Source of the DNA: Terana coerulea
Lineage: Eukaryota > Basidiomycota > Agaricomycetes > Polyporales > Phanerochaetaceae
Reading direction: 5' to 3'
Length of the DNA: 12,624 nucleotides
Assembly: GCA_024811115.1 (NCBI GenBank)
Contig: JAKOGH010000455.1
Location: forward strand, 1 to 12,624
Shown here one piece after another: positions 1 to 6,922 of this stretch. The stretch's first letter is position 1; each line of letters opens with the position of its first letter. A program made the translations under genes and the position numbers. The notes beneath the pieces are model-generated. The model worked only from the letters and a program-made list of their open reading frames with translations. It was not told where the DNA came from and searched no databases.

Positions 1-905
1 CGATGCTGCTCGTCCTTCGCCGCGATAGTCTGGGCGTGCTCGTCCTTCAGCTTCTGGACGTCTTCGGAGAACTGGCTTTCCTTGCTGGAGACGGCGGAGG
101 CGTGAACCTCCTGCAGCTCATGCAAGGCCTGGTCTCGTGAGGACTGCGATTCGCTGAGTGATCCTTCCCGCGCAATCTCTGCCATCCGAAGCTCCCGTGC
201 GTGTTCGTCCTTCAGCCGTTCGAGTACGGTCGCATGCTCCGCGGCCTGCTTCTCCGACGCCTGCGAGTGGCCGACGCGCAGCTTGGTAAGGGCATCGTAG
301 TATTCTTCTTCGGTGCGCTGGAGGGTGGCGGACGACTCGGTCTCTTTGAGCTTGATAGACGCTTGGTGGTCCGCGGCAAGCGCGGCTATGGCCTCCTCGT
401 GCTCCTTCCGTGACTGCTCAGCAGCAGCCTTGTGCGCCTCAGTATGGTTACGGAGCGCTTCCTCGTGTTCGGTTTGGAGCTTATGAAGGCCATCGTCATG
501 TTCAGACTTGACTTTCTCCAAAGCGGTGGACAGCTGACTCTCGTGCTCCTGACGCGCACGCTCGAGAATCGCGTTGACCTCCTCGTTACGGCGGCGCAGC
601 TCTTCTTCGTGGTCGGCTTGGAGCTTGCCAAAGGCGGCCTCGTGTTCCTGACGGAGCCTTCTCCAGGGCGTCCGACGAGGTGGCGAGCTGATCGACAAGA
701 CTCTGGACTCCGCCGTCGTGCTCCTCCTTGAGCTTCGCGAGCATTTCATCGACGTCGGCCTCCTTCGCGCGGAGCGCCTGTTCATGCTCGGTCTTGAGTT
801 TCTCCACAGCAGAAGCATGCTCGGTTTGCGCGCGCTCAAGGGCCTCAACCACCTCGGTCTCGTGCCGCCGAATCTCTTCCAAAGTAGCCAGATCCTCCTC
901 GTGCT
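1..905 (-). other. Kinesin tail: coiled coil with 11-residue (33-nt) periodicity
   Basis: Exon 8 encodes a highly charged helix with recurring K(L/A)xxEH units such as [14 protein letters not shown] and EKVKSEH. After the frame break at 657-658, the motif histidines fall at intervals of 11, 22, 15, 11, 11, 11, 11, 33, 11, 11, 33, 22 and 11 residues up to the left edge. After a single 4-residue step they therefore stay in 11-residue register for 165 residues. This is a hendecad rather than heptad coiled coil. On DNA it is a degenerate 33-nt repeat. The repeat continues off the window. Confidence 0.8.
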
Positions 906-3900
906 TGTTCCGGAGGCCCTCGATCTCATTCGACATGTTGATGGCCTGTATACAGAATCAGCTTTTACACTGAGAGAAGGTAGGAGTTTGGGGAGCAGCT
1001 TACCTGATCGCGAGACAACACGGTGAGCTCGTCATGTTGTCTCCGTAACTGACTCAGCTCGGTGTTGAGACCGTCCACAATTTCTCGATGACTCGATTCC
1101 TTCTGGGCCATGGACCTGGAGAGATGGCCGTGAGCATGACAAAAACAGACGTAGGGAAGCTCATACTGCATCAACTCCTTCAGCCTATCGAGAGATTCAT
1201 CTGCCTCTGAGGTCGATATACCCTCTGGATGACCAAGGCTATGTTGGAGTTCTTGGAATCGGTTCATGGTCTTTGGAGATAAGTGCACCGCCGCGGTCGC
1301 GTCGGCACCAGCAGCCTCGTTGACAGGCGTTGCCGGCGCACTGGAGGTTTGCGATTCCGACCTGCTATCCTTCTCCTTTAGCGACTGCTCCAGAGCAGTG
1401 ATCTCTGCTTCGCGTTCCCTGAGGACCTCCTGAAGTCGCATGATTTCCTGCTCCAGGCTAAGTACGGACCGCTCATTGGGGCTGACGTTCAATGATAACG
1501 AGGGTTTTGGTGAGAGGGAGAGCGAGCTACTCGTGCCATGGCTGCTTATAGAAGCTTTGCGCGATCTGGCCGAGGACAGCTCCTGCGAGAGCGATAAGGA
1601 CTGCGAAACAGATCTAACAGTCAAAGTCAGTCATATTTCCCTCTATACGTCAATATAGACCTACCTCGAATGCAGAGACTCTGTTGACGCCGCTTGCCTG
1701 GTATAGGAGACGTCTGCCTGTGCCGTTCAAAGGGCCGTCGAGACCGTCTTTGGAAGCGCCCCTGGTCATCCGCCTCCGGGGACTGGAGGCTTCAGTAGGG
1801 CGTTCGGGAGATTCGGACAACGGGGTCGGAGGAATAGAAGCATTCACCTTGGCTTCCTGGAGTTGCGCAGCCAGATCTGCGATCTCGCGCAGGGCGTCGC
1901 GGTACTTCGCGGTGACTGAAGACAGGTCAGCGAGGGTGGCGGTGTGTGTCTGCTGCAGCGCGACCAGCTGCGACTCGGCGCCGCCGTCGGCTTCGTAGAT
2001 AGACGAAGCATCGGACTTAATGCTGGCAACCTCCAGGTTCTTGCGGGCCTCGACGACGTCGCCAACGAGCGCGCCCAGACGATCACGGGTCTCTCCGGTA
2101 GCCTTGAGTGTGGCCTCACGCTCATGCAGCTCGGCCTCCATCCTCTGAATCTTCCGCTCCCTCTCCTCCAGATCGGTACGCCATCCTTGACCATCCGATT
2201 GTAGCTGTTCGAGTCGGGTTTGCAGTGACACCACGTCCGCGCGGCGCATCTCACACTCCGCTTCCAGCTTCTCAACGTTCTGTTGCAAAGACAGCACGTT
2301 CTCGTCGGATTTCGCCAGCCGAGCTTCAACGTCCGCGATGTAACGGGTCGTGTGGGTCTCCGTGTCTTTCACCTTCGTGAGCTCCCTCTTTAGGTCGCTG
2401 ATGGAGCCGCTGGAGGTTATAGTGTCCTCGTTGAACGACTTCACCTTCTCCTCCAGATCACGAATGTATGCCTAGACGACGAGGATGAGGATACGTGTAA
2501 CCGAAAAAACTAAGCACACACCTCGGTGGACGCCTCCCTTTCCGAAAGCTTAACAACCCGCGATCTGAGCTCCTCCACGTACATCTCCGTAGTGGCATGA
2601 CGCTCTGTGAGCTGCGCAAGCTCGGCTTCCTTCTCGTCCACAAGATCGTTCGTATGTCGGAGTGCAGCACGGTTGAGACTGAGTTCGGCCTCCATCGCGC
2701 TGATTGTCTTCTCGTACTCCTCGATAACGGGACCAACGATCTCTTCATACTTCGCGGTACCGCCGACCGCGCCGCCAGATGAGCGCTGCTTGTCCGCTAG
2801 CTCGCGACGCAGACGGGTGAGCTCTTCGGTACGCTCGACATACTTCTCGCGCATGTCTTCGTAATTGTGTCGGAGCTCGGCCATTTGGGAGTAGGCCTTC
2901 TGAACCGCTGCGGAGGTTACTTCAGGTTCCGACGCCGCCGATGATATCACACCGCCGTCCTTAAGACCCTTCAGCTCCTTCCGAAGCCTCGAGACCGTGC
3001 TCTGCAACCACTCGACGTCGTCCCAGCCCTCCTCCTTCTCGTTCATCGTGACCCTATTCTTGATGTTGCGCGCCCGGTTAGCATATTTCAACGTGTTGAC
3101 CGTTTCGTTTGCATTCCATTCCGACGGACTGACGCAGGCAATCATGAGGGTGTGTGCATTACCGCCCAACGAGTCTTGTAGCAAGCGCGTGAGCTTCGAG
3201 TCGCGGTAGGGGACGTAGGAAGCGGTGCCCGTCTTCGCTTTGGCAGGGTCGCCAAGAGCCGAGATAACGTTGCCGAGGGCGAGGAGACCACTGTTAATCG
3301 AGATACCTTCCTTAACGCGCTCTCCGGCTGCGGCTGTCCGTTTCAACTGAACGCGTATACGTGAGCATTATAATCGTCCAGCATATAATCGATTACTTAC
3401 GCGCTCCGAACCAGCCAGATCAACGAAGTGGAATTTGGACACGACAGTCACCCATTCCCCGGCCTCTCCATCGCCGTTTGCTTGTTGGCCTCCGGGAGCG
3501 AGGCTTTGCTTCCGACCACCGTCCGCGGTGAGGTGTCCGAGAGAACTCGCAGGACGTGACCCCCTCGCGCTATCGCGGAGGTAAAGCTGGGCGTGGCCGG
3601 GCGGCCGAATGTCGGAGATGATACTCGGTTACCTCCGGAGTTGCCATACATTGAAGAGGATGGTCTCGCGAGACGTGAAGGTGATCTGCCACCCGGGGGC
3701 AGCGGGGAAGACGAGCGAGGCGGTGGGCCAGAGCCGGTGGACTTCTTCTGAATCAGAGTGAGGGAGAAGATGGCATGCGACCGGGAAGACTGAGCGTTCA
3801 TGTCAGTCTCATTTGTGCGACGTATGGACGTTCCCTTGCGAATCAAGCTAACAAACAGTAAGATGTGAACCTCAGGACTACCCCGGCGATGTACATGACT

Positions 3901-4647
3901 TACTTCATGACTTCGCCCGCATTCTTCACACTCACTTCTCGGAGACCTTCCCAGATGATGTGACCCTGTTTGTCCTCCCTGATCTGCACCATAGACTTGG
4001 AGCCCGAGTCATCGCCCAAGAGGTCAATAAGGTCTTCGTTGTAGACTTCTATGAAGGAGCCCTTGATGCTGAAGTTCCAAGCACCGCCGCGCTCCTCCTT
4101 CAGTTCGCGACACTTTGCGAAGAGACTTGATACAGCCCTGGGAATAATACCCATACCATTGTTGGGATCTGTAGGGTCGGCGTCCAGGTCTATACCCGTC
4201 ATCGTATGCGTTTTACCACTACTTGTTTGACCATAAGCGAGGATCGTGCAGTTGAAGCCTTCAACGAAGTGTGAGAGCAGGGGCTGGGCAGTGGATGTGA
4301 AAAGTTGATGTTGGGTTGCAACTGGTGGGTGAACCTGGTCGAAGGTGAAGACTTGCTTCTTCCCGGCCGCTGCAGAAGAAGTGGACGCAGCGGTAGCACC
4401 GGAGCCAACGGATGAGGGGGCGGAGGTGGTGGCATCGACAGCCACGCTGGTGGGAGATATGGCATTAATGACTGTTCTTTGAAAGCGAGCGGGAATGGAG
4501 CTGGAGTCTTGGTTGGTGGGGGGTCGAATACGGACGGCTTGTTCAAACGGGACTCAGTACTATCTTCAGAGCTCGGGGGAAGAACGCGTACTCACCGACT
4601 TGGACCGAGGTCGTCGTACCGCTCGACGACGACGGCTGTGGCGCCAT
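1..4647 (-). CDS. Kinesin-4-like motor protein, 5' part (C-terminus off left edge)
   Basis: This gene encodes a microtubule plus-strand-type motor: an N-terminal ATPase domain (residues about 14-475) followed by coiled coil. Deduced exons are 4647-4596, 4537-3904, 3847-3401, 3346-2522, 2471-1665, 1600-1167, 1115-1004 and 945-1. Introns are 50-64 nt GT...AG. The ATG at 4647 sits in a good context (ACCATGG), and the 52-nt first exon splices to give VQVAVRIRPP, the usual first motor strand. About 1,418 codons are in the window and the frame is open at the left edge. The motor and the neck sequence [14 protein letters not shown] resemble the KIF4/KIF21 (kinesin-4) group; this family call is from recognition, not a search. 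Two one-base frame breaks (near 3560-3564 and 657-658) are annotated separately. Exon 6 uses the CAG acceptor at 1601; a TTAG 14 nt upstream would break the frame. Confidence 0.9.
657..658 (-). other. Apparent 1-nt frame break (extra base) in kinesin tail
   Basis: The coiled-coil frame entering from exon 8 leaves the repeat at SSDALEK and reaches a stop near 586-588. Dropping one G from the GG (CC on the + strand) gives ALEKLRQEH, which matches the repeat units AVEKLKTEH upstream and ALEKVKSEH downstream. The frame then stays open to position 1. I found no intron with acceptable splice sites that gives the same result. A sequencing or assembly error, or a real frameshift truncating the tail, are the two readings. 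Confidence 0.7.
1116..1166 (-). other. In-frame 51-nt intron without a stop (kinesin intron 6)
   Basis: The sequence GTATGA...CTCCAG has a TGCTCAC branch-like site and joins CA|G to give [14 protein letters not shown], a smooth coiled-coil register. Because it is 51 nt and has no stop in frame, retaining it would add 17 residues (including a Cys/His-rich stretch) instead of ending the protein. I judge it an intron from its splice signals and because the inserted residues do not fit a coiled coil. Confidence 0.75.
3455..3741 (-). other. Ser/Pro/Gly-rich insert inside the kinesin motor
   Basis: Between strand [13 protein letters not shown] and strand [17 protein letters not shown] there are about 96 residues rich in Ser, Pro, Gly and Arg (for example [13 protein letters not shown]). 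Most kinesins have only a short hairpin loop (loop 10) here. The insert looks disordered and carries many SP sites, so phosphorylation is possible; that is inference. The frame changes within this insert (see 3560-3564). Confidence 0.75.
3560..3564 (-). other. Apparent 1-nt frame break in kinesin at a G5 run (C5 on + strand)
   Basis: Reading in from SSRSH, the frame stays open to a TGA at 3448-3450 and misses the switch II strand. One more G at this run would continue the frame as [13 protein letters not shown] through to [18 protein letters not shown]. The exon length plus one base then fits the phase of the next exon exactly. A base-call error at the homopolymer is the simplest reading. An alternative is an extra 80-nt intron, GTATGG...GATAG at 3653-3574, which also restores frame. 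It is longer than any other intron here and has no clear pyrimidine tract. Confidence 0.55.
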
Positions 4648-5322
4648 GGTAATTATTAATACAGAGGGACGTTGGGAATATCCTCAACGACCTTGACGTT
4701 ACAGGACAAGTGTCCGGTGGGAAGTGGAAAACGACAACTGCACGCTTGCTTACCAATTGTAGCAGTGATCCCGAAGCGGTCAGTTCGGGGTGTTATCTTT
4801 ATAGTCTTCGTTCAAGTGAATAACAAACGCGTTGTATTGGAAACTAACCGCGCTTCAAACGCATTGTATGGAGCTTCTAACCCCCTTTCAAATCGCACGC
4901 TTGAGCTATTTCCTCAGCCCTTCTGATGGTATGGCCACTTGGCAACGCCAATCCATCGAGATTCAGCTCAATACGACAGCTCGGGACCGACACCCTGGTG
5001 GCGGACGTTGCAACGCCCTTCGTCTCATTGACGTCTCCAGGGGCGTCAGAGACATGGCACCAACGAGGAACTGTGCGAGTGGAATGCCACAGTTTGGTCA
5101 GGTCAAACGAAGCAGTGTGTTCCAAAGACTACGGCTACAGCATTTCCGAGCCTAGAGGTGAAACATCGACATCTTGTCCAGAAAACGATGAGCATTTGGA
5201 TGTGAAGATTGCAGACTCTCCGACAACAGGTCTCACTTCCCTGGTTGTGACTCGTTCCAGCTTTTGAACGGCGCAAGGTGAGTGAGACCTCCTTGTACAA
5301 CAAAACGTGGCACCAGGACTGT
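4648..5322. other. Intergenic region between kinesin start and GTR1 stop
   Basis: This 675-nt stretch should hold the kinesin promoter and 5' UTR (right next to 4647) and the 3' UTR of the GTPase gene. I see no recognisable gene, RNA or repeat. Two overlapping unrecognised reading frames exist: 113 codons on + at 4926-5267 and 82 codons on - at 4877-5125. Neither has a familiar motif or a family I can name, and I treat them as chance. No canonical AATAAA was noticed near the GTPase stop. Confidence 0.6.
4797..4803 (-). promoter_or_regulatory. Possible TATA-like element upstream of kinesin
   Basis: TATAAAG on the minus strand lies about 150 nt upstream of the kinesin ATG, and an inverted CCAAT (CCAAT on the + strand at 4753-4757) lies about 106 nt upstream. 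The position is plausible for a fungal core promoter, but such short motifs occur by chance. Confidence 0.25.
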
Positions 5323-6577
5323 TCAGGTCAGTAGGCTATCGCTTTGAAGTTCCTCGAATTTTCTACGGGCAAGTCGGATGTTCAGCTTGAGTGCTGCCGT
5401 CTCTGTGATAATATTTAGTGCATGTTCACGGTCGGAAGCAATACGTTAGGTACGAACCGACGGCGGGATCATGCGCCACGATGAGGACGTATGTATTTTT
5501 CGTCAGCTCGTCCAGCACAGCGGTAAAATCCCCAAGCTCCATCTCAAGCGCATGGAACTCCTCGCGCACGCGGGCACATGAATGCTTGAAAGCCTTGATC
5601 AGCTCCGACGTGCGTTCGTACCGCGTTGGTTCCAGCCTGTGCGGATCGCTGGTATCTTCTTCAATAATAATGGAGTTCTGCGACGTGTGGGTGCCAAAGC
5701 TCGAGAGGGTTGATGGTGTGGATGTAGAAGGTGACGGTAGTGAGGATGGTGCAGGTGTGGGGGGTGATTGGGACGGGTTCTGCGATGATGTCGCTATCAC
5801 AAGGAAGGTCGTGCGCTCGAAAAGTACGACCTCGGTCGCGTTGCACGCCTCAGCGAGCTTTGCTAGGTGTTTTGTGAGGATAGCGGCATTCGGGATGAGT
5901 GTGTGCACTATTCGCGACCAGGCCTACACCACAATGTTCAAACCACCGTTCGGCATAGCTAGGAGAGGCGCACCTTGTACAGGCTCTCGTCGTATATGCT
6001 CGTGCCAAACACTGTAATCTCCATGTCCCCACTGGCTTGCCTCAACTCCGCCGCCCTCTTCTCCAAAACCGGTCCCCTCGGCGGTCGAACCAAGTCCATC
6101 TTGTGCACCAACAAGAATACCGCTGCGTTTGGGCTATACCTTCGTAACGCCTGTAGGCACTCCTGGTAGTACTCTAAGTCTCTTGCAAGACTTCGACTCT
6201 CGACTTCGAATACATAGATGAGGACGCCGACATGCTGAAAGATCGTGGATTGCTGAGTCGTGAGGTAAGAGTCCATGAAGGCATCTTGACCACCACAGTC
6301 CCATAGATTGAGGATGAGGTCCCCGAGAAAGCGAACATGGTTCTGTTCGACATCAATGGTTGCTCCAAGGCGCGTCGTCAATGAAGCTGGGTTATTCGAG
6401 CTGTGAACGCTCGCATCAGCATACACAGTGACATCGAGCAACAGGACTCACAATATCAAGGACCGCATAGACGTCTTGCCACTCCCCGACGCCCCCATAA
6501 GCAGCACCTTCGTCCGCGGCATTTCATTGTCTGGGTCTGCGCGAGGGTCTCATTCCACGGCGTACCTTTTTCTTCAT
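5323..6577 (-). CDS. GTR1: RagA/Gtr1-type small GTPase (TORC1 pathway)
   Basis: Gtr1 pairs with Gtr2 on the vacuole/lysosome surface and, when GTP-bound, activates TORC1 in response to amino acids. Deduced exons are 6577-6566, 6507-6452, 6400-5974, 5923-5458 and 5402-5323, giving 346 codons plus stop. Introns are 50-58 nt. The sequence starts MKKKVLLMGASGSGKTSMRS and shows the P-loop GASGSGKT (9-16), LGATIDVE (34-41) at switch I, WDCGGQD (56-62) at switch II, HKMD (122-125) for guanine specificity, and TSIYDESLYKAW. It then has the C-terminal roadblock/longin-type dimerisation region with NTYVLIVAHDP. Gly-Gly-Gln in switch II and RLGATIDVE are typical of RagA/B rather than RagC/D. The protein ends NIRLARRKFEELQSDSLLT. 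The gene is complete and looks functional. It is longer than human RagA (313 residues) mainly because of the insert at 5633-5788. Confidence 0.95.
5633..5788 (-). other. GTR1: Ser/Thr/Pro-rich insert in the Gtr1 C-terminal domain
   Basis: Between strand EVVLFERTTFLVIAT and helix RYERTSELIKAFKHSC lie about 52 residues (roughly 211-262) rich in Ser, Thr and Pro, followed by an acidic IIIEEDTSD stretch. Animal RagA has only a short loop here. The insert is probably a disordered loop projecting from the dimerisation domain. Confidence 0.8.
6508..6577 (-). other. GTR1: GTR1 four-codon first exon and alternative start
   Basis: Two starts are possible. My choice is ATG at 6577 (MKKK, 12-nt exon), followed by a 58-nt GTACGC...AAG intron (6565-6508). 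This gives MKKKVLLMG, the usual RagA/Gtr1 beginning. The alternative is an unspliced ATG at 6522-6520, giving MPRTKVLLMG and a protein one residue longer. If the intron were kept, translation from the first ATG would stop within 20 codons. Both forms keep the same frame in the P-loop. Confidence 0.65.
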
Positions 6578-6922
6578 GGCCGTAGTTCACCGCGTATCAG
6601 GTCGAGCTCGGTGTCCACTTATTCCCGCCGAATTGAGATACCAATGACACAGTTTACGTAGAACAGTCACCGAGGGGGAAAAAAAGTCTACCCTGCAGAT
6701 GGGTAGTATACAAGCTGAGCTGAGAGCGTCGTGAAGAGCTGAAAGCAAGGCATTGCGGATCACTCGAGCCCTCCGCAGACGCGTCAAAGAGGTCTAGGAT
6801 ATTTGGCGCCCGATACGAGAAGGAGACAGCGAAGAACGAGTGGGTACGCGATGAATACGATTGATGTACGAAAAGCGAACATTACACTGTCCTAGTAAGA
6901 TAGAAATAGATGCTCAACCACT
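6578..6922. other. Intergenic region between GTR1 start and STT4 stop
   Basis: This 345-nt gap is shared by the STT4 3' UTR/terminator and the GTR1 promoter. On the minus strand a pyrimidine tract (T7 then C5, complement of 6674-6685), about 100 nt before the GTR1 ATG, is the kind of CT-rich block often seen upstream of fungal genes. A 6-bp inverted repeat (6688-6693 with 6701-6706, 7-nt loop) is present but weak. I see no gene here. Confidence 0.5.

Larger units (their letters stand above)
3056..4608 (-). other. Kinesin motor domain (exons 1-4)
   Basis: All hallmark motor motifs are visible. They are the P-loop GQTSSGKT at residues 120-127, switch I NAQSSRSH at 246-253, switch II DLAGSER at 372-378, the [17 protein letters not shown] microtubule-binding helix, [12 protein letters not shown], and the neck-proximal [14 protein letters not shown] ending near residue 475. 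The catalytic residues are intact, so an active ATPase is expected. A second, smaller Ser/Thr/Ala-rich insert (about residues 53-75) lies between the first strand and [10 protein letters not shown]. The domain is interrupted by three introns and by the long loop insert listed below. Confidence 0.92.

Noticed and set aside
432..1026. Long open frames on the + strand opposite the kinesin tail
   Set aside because: They are shadows of a repetitive, GC-rich coiled-coil coding region. The minus-strand frame carries the repeat motif and consistent splice phases.
1844..2329. 161-codon frame on the - strand overlapping kinesin exon 5
   Set aside because: Arg/Ser/Cys-rich out-of-frame shadow. The coiled-coil frame over the same bases ([18 protein letters not shown]) is the real one.
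1..4647. Kinesin as a pseudogene because of two frame breaks
   Set aside because: All motor motifs, splice sites and phases are intact, and each break is a single base in a short run. Read error, or a missed intron at the first, is more likely than decay.
4877..5267. Two overlapping reading frames on opposite strands (82 codons on -, 113 codons on +) in the kinesin-GTR1 gap
   Set aside because: There is no recognisable motif, no strong codon bias, no clear splice partners, and they overlap each other. Two overlapping unsupported frames are most simply chance.
6688..6706. Inverted repeat ctaccc/gggtag as a terminator or regulatory hairpin
   Set aside because: Six base pairs with a 7-nt loop is expected by chance, and hairpin terminators are not used by fungal RNA polymerase II.
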